Source: Butyricicoccus_A sp963601915
GTDB taxonomy: Bacteria > Bacillota > Clostridia > Oscillospirales > Butyricicoccaceae
Reading direction: 5' to 3'
Assembly (NCBI GenBank): GCA_963601915.1
Contig: CAVCGL010000010.1
Span: 1 to 64,000, forward strand
Length of the DNA stretch: 64,000 bases
In this document: piece after piece, positions 8,855-18,029 of the stretch
Position numbering within the stretch: the first letter of the stretch is position 1
Layout of the letters: each line of letters begins with the position of its first letter
The notes under the pieces: model-generated
What the model was told of the DNA's origin: nothing
The model's database searches: none
The model's input: only the letters and a program-made list of their open reading frames with translations
Position numbers and translations under genes: made by a program

Positions 8855-8947
8855 CAACTGAGCAGGTACGGCATCACAGCCGCAGCCGGGTCATTATGAC
8901 AGTGGAGGCATTCCGCGGGACAGGAAACATCTGTTCCGCGTTTTTTT
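8855..8947 (+). promoter_or_regulatory. NiCo (czcD-type) riboswitch controlling a metal efflux gene
   Basis: The 5' leader carries the conserved blocks of the cobalt/nickel-sensing czcD RNA as I recall them: CTGAGCAGG (8858-8866), GCAGCCGGG (8882-8890) and GGGACAG (8917-8923), in the right order and at plausible spacing. The last block is also the left arm of a terminator (8914-8940), the arrangement known for this class: metal binding would hold GGGACAG in the aptamer and prevent termination, so the switch is ON with metal. The gene behind it is a cation diffusion facilitator, the usual target. The type is recognised from memory of the consensus; an Rfam covariance search would settle it. 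Confidence 0.82.
8914..8947 (+). terminator. Expression-platform terminator of the NiCo-type riboswitch
   Basis: CGCGGGACAG pairs with CTGTTCCGCG around a 7-base loop and is followed by seven T. It lies 21 bases before the metal transporter start codon. Confidence 0.88.
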
Positions 8948-8968
8948 ATATCAAAGGGGGCTTTTTTT

Positions 8969-9865
8969 ATGAAGCAGACACAACAAGTACGAACATCAGA
9001 ACAGACCGCGATGCGGGTTTCCATGGTGAGCATCGTCGGAAACATTGCCCTGTCGCTGTTTAAGCTGCTCGCCGGTATTGTGGCGCATTCCGGCGCCATG
9101 ATTAGTGATGCCGTGCATTCGGCATCCGACGTATTCAGCAGCATCGTCGTCATTATCGGCGTTAAGCTGTCCGCAAAGGCATCAGACAAAGAACATCCAT
9201 ATGGACATGAACGCATGGAGTGTGTGGCAGCCGTTATTTTGGCGGGCATTTTGCTGGCAACCGGTCTGGGAATTGGCTTGGAAGCGATAAAAAATATTAT
9301 TTCCCGTGATTATCAGTCGCTGGCTGTTCCGGGGATTTTGGCGGAAGCGGCAGCAGTGATTTCCATTGCGGCAAAAGAAGCGATGTATCAGTACACGCGC
9401 TGGAATGCAAAGAAGATTGATTCCTCCGCTTTGATGGCAGATGCATGGCATCATCGTTCGGATGCGCTGTCGTCCATCGGCGCACTGCTGGGTATTTTTG
9501 GCGCTCGTATGGGCTATCCGGTGCTCGATCCGGTGGCCAGCTTGATTATCTGTGTGTTTATCGCGAAAGCAGCCATTCAGATTTTCTTGGATGCAACCAA
9601 TAAAATGGTCGATCATGCTTGCGCGCCGGAACTGGAGCAGAAAATGCGTTCTTGCATTGAGCAGCAGCCGGGCGTGCTGCATTTGGATGTTCTGCGCACC
9701 CGTGAGTTTGGCAGTAAAATCTATGTCGATGTAGAAATTGCCGCTGACGCGCAGGAAACGCTGGAGAAAGCGCATGAAACCGCACAGACCGTACACAATG
9801 CGATTGAACAAAGCTTTCCAAAGGTCAAGCACATCATGGTGCATGTCAATCCGCTGGAAGAATAA
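8969..9865 (+). CDS. Cation diffusion facilitator (CDF) metal efflux transporter
   Basis: A 298-aa inner-membrane metal/proton antiporter with about six transmembrane helices and a C-terminal cytoplasmic domain (from about residue 210). The transport-site motif HxxxD is present both in TM2 (ISDAVHSASD, H50/D54) and TM5 (ADAWHHRSD), the arrangement seen in zinc/cobalt/nickel exporters. HPYGHER follows TM2 as usual. The leader holds a NiCo-type riboswitch, so cobalt or nickel export is the most likely role; zinc or other metals remain possible. Start is the ATG after AAAGGGGG. It is a single-gene unit with a strong terminator after it. Confidence 0.92.
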   Translation: MKQTQQVRTSEQTAMRVSMVSIVGNIALSLFKLLAGIVAHSGAMISDAVHSASDVFSSIVVIIGVKLSAKASDKEHPYGHERMECVAAVILAGILLATGLGIGLEAIKNIISRDYQSLAVPGILAEAAAVISIAAKEAMYQYTRWNAKKIDSSALMADAWHHRSDALSSIGALLGIFGARMGYPVLDPVASLIICVFIAKAAIQIFLDATNKMVDHACAPELEQKMRSCIEQQPGVLHLDVLRTREFGSKIYVDVEIAADAQETLEKAHETAQTVHNAIEQSFPKVKHIMVHVNPLEE

Positions 9866-9869
9866 GAAA

Positions 9870-9905
9870 AAGCCAGAACCGGAAATTTCGGTTCTGGCTT
9901 TTTTG
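9870..9905. terminator. Bidirectional terminator after the CDF gene
   Basis: AGCCAGAACCG/CGGTTCTGGCT, 11-bp stem with A-rich and T-rich flanks, between convergent genes. Confidence 0.88.
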
Positions 9906-9922
9906 TGCGATTGGGTTGTTCT

Positions 9923-11101
9923 TTAATACTTGATAATATCGACAAACGGGATACCCAGCCCGCCGGAGTAGAAGTACACTGGGATGCGGTCGCCAACGGA
10001 AAGTTCGTGAAAATCTTCTTCAGAGACAGTCAAATCATAATCTTTGCCGTGAACATCAACGCTGATGTTATAAGAATCTTCGGTTTCATATACATCCGTA
10101 ATGTTGCACACGTATTTTTCAGCAGGCTCTCCGCTGTCCAGCAGATAGTTCGCCTCACCAACACCGCCAAAAGCAAATATCATACAATAAGCAATTGCTG
10201 CAATTATGACATTTTTAGAATGGATGGAGTCACGGACAATGAAAATAGCCGCTAGAATGATGCCGACAACTACAGAAATGACGATCAGTTTCGTATAGGA
10301 CAAATAATCAACGTCCAATATAGCACGAAAGAGCAAGGCAATCGACGGAGAAGCAAAAGCAAGCTGCATAGATACCATGGACAGTTCGCTGTTCTCTCGA
10401 GGTGTAAACCATAATGTAAAATACAAGGGTTTGCAGACACAAAGAAGAAAGCAAATCAATGAAAACAAAAAGCAAGCGCCAACCCAAAGCTCATATGGAT
10501 CACAGATGACAATGGTTCCAAGCATGAGCAAAATGCTAAAAACATTCAAAACCATGCCAATTCTCTCGTACTTGAACAGGGCGTCTGGATCTTGCTTCGC
10601 CATGAGTGCACGTTCTTTTTCTTTGTAAGCAGAGTCTTTCTGTTCTCTTGCCAATTCCTTTTCTGATTTCGGCGGATAGACCGCAGAAACATCGGACAGG
10701 AAATCCATCACCTGCTGTTCCGACGGCTTTTCCAATAAAATAAACCGCTGTACCGATCCCTCATAGGTGAAATGAAAAGAGCCGCAGTTGTTCAGTGGTG
10801 TAGATGCACTGAGTTTGCGTGTCAATCGACAGGATGATATATCCTGTTTTCGATACAACTTGTCCTTTTTTCCTACTTCCACATGCTCCGGTGCTTGTGC
10901 GAGAATCAAATCTGCGTCAATGCCAAACGTCTCATTGCCCAGATAGCGAAAATAGTAAACATCTCCGCAATCATATACCATATAAATGCGGTCGCTGGGA
11001 AATCCCATCAGAAGCAAGCCTGATAATGCACCTTCCGGCGGGTAATCCAGTTCGGACATAAGCTCCTGCTCGTTGTCCTCTAACAGTTCGTGTTCGTCCA
11101 T
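9923..11101 (-). CDS. Membrane protein of unknown function
   Basis: I do not recognise this 392-aa protein. The first 170 residues are soluble and mixed in charge, ending in a charged helix (SEKELAREQKDSAYKEKERALMAK). Five hydrophobic segments lie at about 185-310, including VFSILLMLGTIVI, ACFLFSLICFLLCVC and LIVISVVVGIILAAIFIV. The last 80 residues form a soluble tail that looks beta-rich (NISVDVHGKDYDLTV). The start follows an AGGAGGATATT ribosome site. It stands alone between two terminators, so its job cannot be read from neighbours. Base composition is slightly lower in GC than the housekeeping genes around it. Confidence 0.7.
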   Translation of the reverse strand: MDEHELLEDNEQELMSELDYPPEGALSGLLLMGFPSDRIYMVYDCGDVYYFRYLGNETFGIDADLILAQAPEHVEVGKKDKLYRKQDISSCRLTRKLSASTPLNNCGSFHFTYEGSVQRFILLEKPSEQQVMDFLSDVSAVYPPKSEKELAREQKDSAYKEKERALMAKQDPDALFKYERIGMVLNVFSILLMLGTIVICDPYELWVGACFLFSLICFLLCVCKPLYFTLWFTPRENSELSMVSMQLAFASPSIALLFRAILDVDYLSYTKLIVISVVVGIILAAIFIVRDSIHSKNVIIAAIAYCMIFAFGGVGEANYLLDSGEPAEKYVCNITDVYETEDSYNISVDVHGKDYDLTVSEEDFHELSVGDRIPVYFYSGGLGIPFVDIIKY

Positions 11102-11161
11102 AATATCCTCCTGATAAGTTTTGTAACAAAATTATACAGGAGTCGGAAAACCCTGTCAAAC

Positions 11162-11191
11162 AAAAAAAGAAACCGCCGTCAGGCAGTTTCT
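11162..11191 (-). terminator. Terminator downstream of the pth operon
   Basis: On the minus strand AGAAACTGCC/GGCGGTTTCT with a TGAC loop and seven T. It lies about 145 bases after the pth stop. Confidence 0.8.
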
Positions 11192-11336
11192 CTTTTGGAA
11201 GTATCCGAAAATTTATCGCTCTGATACCGCCACTGGAAGTTTTGTATGTTTCCACTATAGCAGAAAAACACCAAAACGACAAGAAAGATTCACAAAGCTT
11301 AAGAATTCTTAAGAAATAGCGGATGGAATCGCAGCG

Positions 11337-11996
11337 TTATTTGTGGGATTCCGGCTGTTTCTGCTTGCCGTTGTATTTCTGCGTGGCGGCAGGTACACCG
11401 TTTTCAATCAGTTCGGAAACGGCGAGAACTGCGCGGTCAACAGCGTCATTCATCGCGGGCAGCTCCTGCTCGGTGATGTTGGACAGAACCCAATCAGCTA
11501 AGTCATAGTCCGGGTGCGGTTTGGCACCGACGCCGACCTTGATGCGCGGGAACTGCTCAGAACCTAGCATGGCAATGATGCTCTTGACGCCGTTTTGCCC
11601 ACCGGCAGAGCCTTTTGGACGAATGCGAAGCGAGCCGACCGGCAGGGAAATGTCATCAAAAATGATGAGCACATGCTCCGGCGGGATTTTATAAAAATCC
11701 GCGGCTTCTGCTACGGCATCGCCTGAGGCATTCATAAAGGTCTGCGGCTTCATCAGCAGGCAACGATGCCCGCCGAGAACGGCTTCTCCGGTCAGCGCAT
11801 GGAACTTTGCGCGGTCACAGCGCACATTGTGCTTGCTGCAAAGCGCATCCATGACGCGGAAACCGGTGTTGTGACGGTTGTTTTCGTATTTTTTACCGGG
11901 ATTGCCGAGTCCGACAACCAACCAGTCGATGGGCTGGGCGGCAGGCTTGTTTTTCTGTTCCTGCTCCAGCTTTGCAAAAATATCAAAGATAGACAT
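11337..11996 (-). CDS. pth: Peptidyl-tRNA hydrolase
   Basis: Cytosolic enzyme that frees tRNA from peptidyl-tRNAs dropped by ribosomes. The sequence has LVVGLGNPGKKYENNRHNTGF with catalytic His42, KPQTFMNASG, FDDISLPVG and the GSAGGQNGVKSI substrate loop. A roughly 20-residue N-terminal extension (MSIFDIFAKLEQEQKNKPAA) precedes the usual start; the start codon is still well supported by AGAAGG 7 bases upstream and by its tight link to the gene before it (3 bases between stop and start). It is the last gene of the yloU-fakA-like-pth operon. Confidence 0.95.
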   Translation of the reverse strand: MSIFDIFAKLEQEQKNKPAAQPIDWLVVGLGNPGKKYENNRHNTGFRVMDALCSKHNVRCDRAKFHALTGEAVLGGHRCLLMKPQTFMNASGDAVAEAADFYKIPPEHVLIIFDDISLPVGSLRIRPKGSAGGQNGVKSIIAMLGSEQFPRIKVGVGAKPHPDYDLADWVLSNITEQELPAMNDAVDRAVLAVSELIENGVPAATQKYNGKQKQPESHK

Positions 11997-11999
11997 GGA

Positions 12000-13664
12000 T
12001 TAACCTTCTGCTGAAACAATAAAATAGTATACCGGCTGACCGCCATTGATGATGGTCACTTCTGCGTTCGGAGAATCGCGGTGTACCATCTTTTCGACGC
12101 GGGCTGCGTCCTCTTCGGTCATGTCTGCACCGTAAATGATGTTGACAAAAGCGGTATCCTTTTTGCACATTTCGCGCAGCATCTTCTTGACGGCGTCATC
12201 CAGCTTGCGGCTGTTTGCGCACAGCTTGGACTCAACCAGAGCAAGGTATTCGCCTTCCTTGATCTTTTTGCCGTCAAAATCGGAATTGCGGGCAGCATAG
12301 GTGATCTGACCGGCACGAACGTTGGCAGCGGCATCCAGCATTGCCTCGCGGTTTTCATCCAGATCGGCACCCTCATCAAAAGAGAGCAGCGCGGAAATAC
12401 CCTGCGGAATGTTCTTGGTCGGAATGATAACAACGGTCTTTTTCTCGCACAGCGGAACGGCCTGCTCTGCTGCCATAATGATGTTCTTGTTGTTCGGCAG
12501 GACATAGACAATCTCTGCCGGAACCGCATCAATGGCGTGCAGAATGTCATCGGTGGACGGGTTCATGGTTTGACCGCCCTGTACCATTTCGTCTACGCCG
12601 AGATCCTTAAAGACGTTTACCAGACCGTCACCGGCAGCGACAGAGACAAAGCCGTATTTCTTTTCCGGCTCTGCAATTTTGCGCGCCTTGCTTTCCAGTC
12701 CGGCAGCTTCTTCTACAATCTTAGCGGAGTGCTGCTGACGCATGTTTTCAATCTTTACCGTGAGCAGCTGACCGAATTTCAGTCCGGCAGCTAGAGCCTC
12801 GTTCGGCTGATCGGTGTGTACATGTACCTTGATGATGTCGTCATCGTCTACGACAACCAAGCTGTCACCGATGCTGTTGAGGAAGGTGCGCAGACGCTGT
12901 ACATTGCGCGACTTGTCGCGGCGCTCAGCGATAAACTCGGTGCAGTAGGTGAAGGTAATGTCTTCGTCCTTGATGTCGCTGAACGTTGCGCCGCTCTTGG
13001 CTTCCGGTTCCGGCTGTGCAATCTTGCGCTCCTTGTGGATGCCGTTATACGCATCACTCATGCCTTCCAGTACAGTCAAGAAGCCAAAGCCGCCGGCATC
13101 GACAACACCGGCTTTTTCCAGTACCGGATTCTGATGGGTAGTCTCTGCCAGTGCTTCATGACCCTTTTCCAGCGCTGCACGCAGAACGTCCCCGCAGCCT
13201 GCTTCCGGATTGGACTGGCACAGCTCAACCACGTGCTGTGCTGCCACACGGGATACGGTCAAAATGGTGCCCTCTGCCGGCTTCATGACTGCCTTGTATG
13301 CAGCCTGTACGCCTTCCTGCAGTGCAAGTGCCAGATCCTGGCCGGTTGCTTCCTTGCAGGTCTTGAGATGCTTGGACATGCCGCGGAACAGCAGAGACAG
13401 GATAACGCCGGAGTTGCCGCGCGCACCGCGCAGCAGGGCGGAAGCGGTCAGCTTGCTTGCCGTTGCCAGATCAATTTCCTTGCCAATCTGCTTGGACATC
13501 TCGTTCTTGGCAGATGCCATGGTGAGTGACATATTGGTGCCAGTATCGCCGTCCGGCACCGGAAAAACGTTCAGTTCGTTTGCTTCGTCTTTTTTTTCTT
13601 CAATGGACAGTGCGCCCTCGATAATCATGGCACAGAACAACTGTCCGTCTATCAGTTTTGACAA
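12000..13664 (-). CDS. DAK2-domain fatty acid kinase-like protein (FakA/YloV family)
   Basis: A 554-aa two-domain protein. The N-terminal DAK2/DhaL kinase domain has the ATP/Mg segments NVFPVPDGDTGTNMSLT and ALLRGARGNSGVILS. The C-terminal part is the FakA1 domain (YVLPNNKNIIMAAEQA, VVIIPTKNIPQGISAL). In Firmicutes, FakA phosphorylates fatty acids held by FakB proteins so that they can enter phospholipids. Translation starts at TTG, with AAGGAGG 9 bases before it. YloU lies just upstream, the common order in Firmicutes; no fakB is visible nearby. Confidence 0.88.
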   Translation of the reverse strand: MSKLIDGQLFCAMIIEGALSIEEKKDEANELNVFPVPDGDTGTNMSLTMASAKNEMSKQIGKEIDLATASKLTASALLRGARGNSGVILSLLFRGMSKHLKTCKEATGQDLALALQEGVQAAYKAVMKPAEGTILTVSRVAAQHVVELCQSNPEAGCGDVLRAALEKGHEALAETTHQNPVLEKAGVVDAGGFGFLTVLEGMSDAYNGIHKERKIAQPEPEAKSGATFSDIKDEDITFTYCTEFIAERRDKSRNVQRLRTFLNSIGDSLVVVDDDDIIKVHVHTDQPNEALAAGLKFGQLLTVKIENMRQQHSAKIVEEAAGLESKARKIAEPEKKYGFVSVAAGDGLVNVFKDLGVDEMVQGGQTMNPSTDDILHAIDAVPAEIVYVLPNNKNIIMAAEQAVPLCEKKTVVIIPTKNIPQGISALLSFDEGADLDENREAMLDAAANVRAGQITYAARNSDFDGKKIKEGEYLALVESKLCANSRKLDDAVKKMLREMCKKDTAFVNIIYGADMTEEDAARVEKMVHRDSPNAEVTIINGGQPVYYFIVSAEG

Positions 13665-13682
13665 TTCGTTTTGCCTCCTTAT

Positions 13683-14033
13683 TTAGTCCGCACGGATTGC
13701 GTCCACGTAAATATCGACATTCTTTACGTCAACGCCCGTCATCTTCTCGACGTTGTAGCGGACTTCGCTAATGATCGAACGGCAGATGGTTGCGATATTG
13801 ACGCCGTGCTCGACAGCAAGATGCAGATCAATATTGACACCGCCGTCCTCTGCCTCTGTGATGCGCACACCGCGGGACATATTCTCTCTGCGCAGCAGAT
13901 GCGAGATACCGTCCGAGACAGAACGAATGGTCATTCCCTTGACGCCGAAGCAGCTCATGGCTGCGTAACCAGCTATATCAGCCAAAACCTCTGGCGCGAT
14001 GTTGATAAATCCGAGATCGGCTTTAATCGTCAT
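13683..14033 (-). CDS. Asp23/Gls24 family protein (YloU-like)
   Basis: A 116-aa envelope-stress-type protein (Asp23/DUF322). Typical stretches are APEVLADIAGYAAMSCFGVKGM, GVRITEAEDGGVNIDLHLAV and VEKMTGVDVKNVDIYVDAI. The start is taken at 14033 (MTIKADLG) because GGAGGAATAGTG immediately precedes that ATG; the longer frame beginning at 14060 has no ribosome site. It is the first gene of the operon with the FakA-like kinase and pth; the next gene starts 19 bases after its stop. Confidence 0.88.
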   Translation of the reverse strand: MTIKADLGFINIAPEVLADIAGYAAMSCFGVKGMTIRSVSDGISHLLRRENMSRGVRITEAEDGGVNIDLHLAVEHGVNIATICRSIISEVRYNVEKMTGVDVKNVDIYVDAIRAD

Positions 14034-14237
14034 CACTATTCCTCCTCTAATCAACCTCATTTACATAGAATCGTCCATATTGCAGATTCTTATTTTCTTG
14101 CAGATTTACTCAATCTTATTTTATATTATTTTTACGTTTAGAACAAGGGGATTTTGAAATTGTACGGGCAATATTATAGACTATCCATCACTTTTGAAGA
14201 TAACGTTCAAAAAAATGCGAAATGTTTTTGAAAAAAC

Positions 14238-14277
14238 CAAACATGCGTTTGCTTTTTATCTGGCTCTTGGGTACAAT
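14238..14277 (+). promoter_or_regulatory. lexA promoter with overlapping LexA-like box
   Basis: The dyad CAAACATGCGTTTG (14238-14251) resembles the Gram-positive SOS box with GAAC-N4-GTTC half sites. It overlaps a TTGCTT -35 (14249-14254), which is 17 bases from TACAAT (14272-14277). This fits autorepression of lexA-recG. Confidence 0.6.
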
Positions 14278-14311
14278 AGAAATAGAAATGATAAGAAGGG
14301 AAGATCTGCTT

Positions 14312-14905
14312 ATGCGTCCGATCTCTGAAAAACAGAAACAGATCCTGCGCTTTATTCAAGAATATACTGCATCCGAGGGATACCCGCCTGCCGTGCGGGA
14401 GATCGCCGCAGCGGTTGGCCTGCGCTCTCCGTCCTCTGTTCATGCCCATGTCAAGCATTTGCGCGAATTGGGGTATCTGGAACAGAGCGAGGGCAAGACA
14501 CGAACCGTCAAGCTGGTGGGACAGACGGGCACATCTACCGTGCCTTTGCTGGGCAAGGTTGCGGCTGGACAGCCGATTTTGGCGGTAGAACAGGCGGAGG
14601 CAATCTTGCATGTCGATTTGCACGGCAGAAGCGGCAGGTATTTTGCCCTGCATATTCAGGGCGATTCCATGATAGATGCCGGTATTTTGAATGGCGATGT
14701 CATTGTCGTGCGCAGGCAAGGCTATGCCCAGCAGGGACAAATTGTCGTTGCGGTGATTGAAGACGAAGCGACCTGCAAGCGGCTGGAAAAGAAGGATGGA
14801 CATGTCTGGCTGATGCCGGAAAACGAAGCCTATGCACCGATTCCCGGCGATGACGCACGAATTCTCGGTGTAGTTGTCAAAGTGATGCGGGATTACGCGG
14901 TATGA
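14312..14905 (+). CDS. lexA: SOS repressor LexA
   Basis: Repressor of the DNA-damage response. The N-terminal winged helix (ISEKQKQILRFIQEYTASEGYPPAVREI and SPSSVHAHVKHL, each shown broken) is followed by the self-cleavage domain: cleavage bond Ala85-Gly86 in GKVAAGQP, catalytic Ser119 in QGDSMIDAG and Lys156. I place the start at 14312 (MRPISEKQ, 197 aa) since GAAGGGAAG lies upstream and family proteins begin here; the longer frame from 14222 includes the promoter. Its last 4 bases overlap recG (ATGA). Confidence 0.95.
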   Translation: MRPISEKQKQILRFIQEYTASEGYPPAVREIAAAVGLRSPSSVHAHVKHLRELGYLEQSEGKTRTVKLVGQTGTSTVPLLGKVAAGQPILAVEQAEAILHVDLHGRSGRYFALHIQGDSMIDAGILNGDVIVVRRQGYAQQGQIVVAVIEDEATCKRLEKKDGHVWLMPENEAYAPIPGDDARILGVVVKVMRDYAV

Positions 14906-16947
14906 AGCTGACAGATGCCGTCCAATTTGTGCGTGGCATTGGCCCCAAAAAAGCGGAATTGCTGCATAAAATCGGCATAGATACGCTGGCAGATGCCGTG
15001 CAGTGCTATCCGCGCGGCTATGAAGACCGCACGGCTGTGGTACCGGTTTTTGAACTGACAGATGGAGAGAAATGCTGTGTTCATGCGATTGTCGGCGCAC
15101 AGCCTCAAACGGCGCATATCCGCAAAGGGATGGATGTCACCAATTGCCGGATCTATGATGAGACCGGCGTGATGTCTCTGCGCTTCTTTAACAACAAGTA
15201 TGCCTCGTCGGCATTGGAAGTCGGAAAAGAGTATGCGTTTTACGGAAAAGTACAGGCAGAGGGCAGACAATTTGTCATGATTGCGCCGGAATTTGAGCCG
15301 GTACAGGCCAGAGAGAAAACCGGACGCATTTTGCCGGTGTATCCGCTCACAGCGGGCTTGCACCAAAAGGATATGTATAAAATTACAGATGCTGCACTGC
15401 GTGCGCTGCCGGCAGATTATCTGGATTTTTTGCCGCAGGATATTCGAGAACAGCAGCGGTTTCCGCCGTTAAAAACTGCTCTGTATGCCATGCATCGCCC
15501 GCAGACGATGGAACAGGCACAGCGGGCGAGAAAACGCATGGTATTTGAAGAGCTGTTTCTGCTCGCCTGCGGGATGCAGTTTTTGCGCGCCGGACGAGCG
15601 GACAAAAAAGGCACGCAGCTGCGCGATTTGAGCCTGCGGGAATTTTATCGTGCCCTGCCGTTTGCTTTGACAGGCGCGCAGCAGCGAGCGATTGAGGCGT
15701 GTACGATGGATATTGCGATGGGAAAGCCGCTCAGCCGATTGGTACAGGGCGATGTCGGTTCCGGCAAAACCATGGTTGCGGCGGCACTGTGTTATTTGGC
15801 TGCAAAAAATGAAAAACAAGCAGTAATTATGGCTCCGACAGAGCTGCTCGCGCGGCAGCATATGGAGACCTTGGAACCGCTGATGCACAAGCTGGGGATT
15901 TCCTGCGGATTGCTGGTCAGTGCGATGCGCGCAAAAGAAAAACGAGAGATTGTGGATGAGATTTCTTCCGGCAAATTATCGGTGATAATCGGCACTCATG
16001 CCGTGCTCAGTGAGCAGGTTCAGTTTCATGATTTGGCGGTTGCCGTTGTCGATGAACAGCACCGCTTTGGTGTCAATCAGCGGGCGGCGCTGACAGAAAA
16101 AGGAGAAAATGTCCATTTGCTCGTCATGTCTGCAACACCGATTCCGCGGACATTGGCTCTGCTGATTTATGGCGATTTGGATGTTTCCATCATAGATGAA
16201 CTCCCGCCGGGACGACAAAAAATCAAAACCTATGCGGTCGGAGAGCGAACGCGTCCGCGCATTGACCGATTTATTGACAACCAATGCGCCGCGGGCGGAC
16301 AGGTTTATGTTGTGTGCCCGCTTGTCGAGGACAGTGAAGTGACAGATACACAGCGGCACAGTGCCGAGCAGACCGCGCAACGGCTCAAGACGGTTTTGCC
16401 GCATCGGCGCATTGGATTGGTACATGGACGCACGAAAACCACAGAAAAAGAACAGATCATGCGTGATTTTGCCGATGGGAAATTGGATATTCTCGTCTCC
16501 ACCACGGTAATTGAAGTCGGTGTCAATGTACCCAATGCGACGCTGATGGTCGTAGAAAATGCCGACTGCTTTGGCATGTCTCAGCTGCATCAGCTGCGTG
16601 GCCGTGTGGGACGCGGAAGCAGACAGTCTTTTTGTGTCTTTTATGGTGCGGACAAAGGGGCAGATGCACGAGAGCGATTGAGCACACTGGTGCACACGAG
16701 CGATGGCTTTGCCATTGCACAAAAAGATCTCGAAATGCGCGGCGCGGGCGATTTCTTCGGCACGCGCCAGCACGGCTTGCCGCCGATGAAATTTGCTGAT
16801 CTGGCGGGAGATACTTTCCTGCTGGAACAGGCAAAATGCGCGGCAGATGCCCTCATGCAGCGCGACCCGGAACTGCGCACACAGCCACTCCTGCGCCAGC
16901 GCATTGTGCGCCTGTTTGAACAGCATGGGGAAGGGAGCTTTAACTGA
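14902..16947 (+). CDS. recG: ATP-dependent DNA helicase RecG
   Basis: Branch-migrating helicase that rescues stalled replication forks. Domains in order: wedge/OB domain (VRGIGPKKAELLHKIGI, then TNCRIYDETGVMSLRFFN), helicase domain 1 with Walker A GDVGSGKT (about residue 283) and box DEQHRFG (about 382), and helicase domain 2 with STTVIEVGVNVPNATLMV and QLRGRVGRG. Its length of 681 aa is standard. Translation is coupled to lexA by a 4-base overlap, and the LexA-like box upstream suggests joint SOS control. Confidence 0.97.
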   Translation: MKLTDAVQFVRGIGPKKAELLHKIGIDTLADAVQCYPRGYEDRTAVVPVFELTDGEKCCVHAIVGAQPQTAHIRKGMDVTNCRIYDETGVMSLRFFNNKYASSALEVGKEYAFYGKVQAEGRQFVMIAPEFEPVQAREKTGRILPVYPLTAGLHQKDMYKITDAALRALPADYLDFLPQDIREQQRFPPLKTALYAMHRPQTMEQAQRARKRMVFEELFLLACGMQFLRAGRADKKGTQLRDLSLREFYRALPFALTGAQQRAIEACTMDIAMGKPLSRLVQGDVGSGKTMVAAALCYLAAKNEKQAVIMAPTELLARQHMETLEPLMHKLGISCGLLVSAMRAKEKREIVDEISSGKLSVIIGTHAVLSEQVQFHDLAVAVVDEQHRFGVNQRAALTEKGENVHLLVMSATPIPRTLALLIYGDLDVSIIDELPPGRQKIKTYAVGERTRPRIDRFIDNQCAAGGQVYVVCPLVEDSEVTDTQRHSAEQTAQRLKTVLPHRRIGLVHGRTKTTEKEQIMRDFADGKLDILVSTTVIEVGVNVPNATLMVVENADCFGMSQLHQLRGRVGRGSRQSFCVFYGADKGADARERLSTLVHTSDGFAIAQKDLEMRGAGDFFGTRQHGLPPMKFADLAGDTFLLEQAKCAADALMQRDPELRTQPLLRQRIVRLFEQHGEGSFN

Positions 16948-16948
16948 A

Positions 16949-16983
16949 AAGAAGCAGTCAATGATTGACAGCTTCTTTTTTTA
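16949..16983. terminator. Terminator after recG
   Basis: GAAGC-A-GTCAAT pairs with ATTGAC-A-GCTTC (one A/A mismatch) and is followed by a T run, between convergent genes. Confidence 0.75.
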
Positions 16984-16999
16984 TGGTAGAAATTACGCT

Positions 17000-17995
17000 T
17001 TATGCATCTGTGGAATCATCGGAATCCTTTGGACGAGGAGTTCCGCAATCCGGACAAAATGTATCTTGTGGAGCAAGGCGGCGTCCGCACTTGGGACAAT
17101 ATACTGGGTCAGGGCGTTTGGCACCACAATTACTACAGAATTTTTTCTCCGCAGTCATACGAGAATGGCACGCCGGGCATTCCCAAGAAGCGGGAATATG
17201 CGTATGAATCTGCTTTTTTGCGGATGAAAATGTATCCTTGGCAGAATCAACAACTTTGCTGTAATCTGCCTGCTGCACTTTATCCCGAGCGTGTAATAAA
17301 CTGTCTTTCAGTGAACGGTCATTTATGGCATTTTGCATTTGCAGTTCTGCTCGGCACTGGCTCCAGAGAATACTGGATACAATACAGCAAACAACAGCGA
17401 GGATAGACCAACCAGTAATGCGGAGCATGTTGTTTTCAATGACAGACCGGTTAAATTGAAACACAACAAGGAAGTTAAAGATAAACCAGATCACAAAACA
17501 GATGGTTGCGCCAATACTAGAATTCTTGCGTTTTAAAATGTGATTGATAATCGCATATATCGCAAAGAAAATAGTCAGGGCGTACAAGAATGTAAAGATA
17601 TACCCCAGATAGGATATGAGATGAAGAGCTGCTACTGTGTCATCATCCATATACGTGAAAAATCCAAATTTTTCGGTTCGCTTGATGACATACGACAAAA
17701 AACTCATGCTTTCACACCATTCGGAAATAGAAAGTCCGTCGTCTGAGAGTGCATCATACAGATTGGAAAGCCCTTTACCAAGGCGTGAATTGTATGCGCT
17801 TGTTTCTGTGTCATTGACAGAAGATTCTAAGTCAATATCCAATCCGAAAAAGTTGAGAATTTCGTTGACAGAACTTGTGGCGTAAGCAAATGTTCCTTCA
17901 TAGTAGCTGGTTGTTTTTAACCAGTTGCAGGAAAGCGTCCAAAGAGATACGCACAAGAGAAGGACAGATACCCACTGCTTGGTTTTGGTTTTCAT
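17000..17995 (-). CDS. Multi-pass membrane protein with two C-terminal zinc ribbons
   Basis: A 331-aa protein without a family I can name. It has a hydrophobic N-terminus (VLLLCVSLWTLSC) and three further membrane segments between about residues 130 and 215 (YIFTFLYALTIFFAIYAII, ICFVIWFIFNFLVVF, SILAVVCCIVSSIL). A long cytoplasmic helix follows, and then two CxxC...CxxC zinc ribbons near the end: CPACHSRMTAEKKFCSNC and CPKCGRRLAPQDTFCPDC. Proteins of this layout often act in membrane-linked sensing or scaffolding, but no function is assigned. It begins after AAGGGGGT and heads the same direction as the three surface-protein genes to its right. Confidence 0.7.
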   Translation of the reverse strand: MKTKTKQWVSVLLLCVSLWTLSCNWLKTTSYYEGTFAYATSSVNEILNFFGLDIDLESSVNDTETSAYNSRLGKGLSNLYDALSDDGLSISEWCESMSFLSYVIKRTEKFGFFTYMDDDTVAALHLISYLGYIFTFLYALTIFFAIYAIINHILKRKNSSIGATICFVIWFIFNFLVVFQFNRSVIENNMLRITGWSILAVVCCIVSSILWSQCRAELQMQNAINDRSLKDSLLHARDKVQQADYSKVVDSAKDTFSSAKKQIHTHIPASWECPACHSRMTAEKKFCSNCGAKRPDPVYCPKCGRRLAPQDTFCPDCGTPRPKDSDDSTDA

Positions 17996-18029
17996 ATATT
18001 TACCCCCTTCTTGATAAATATTATAATAT

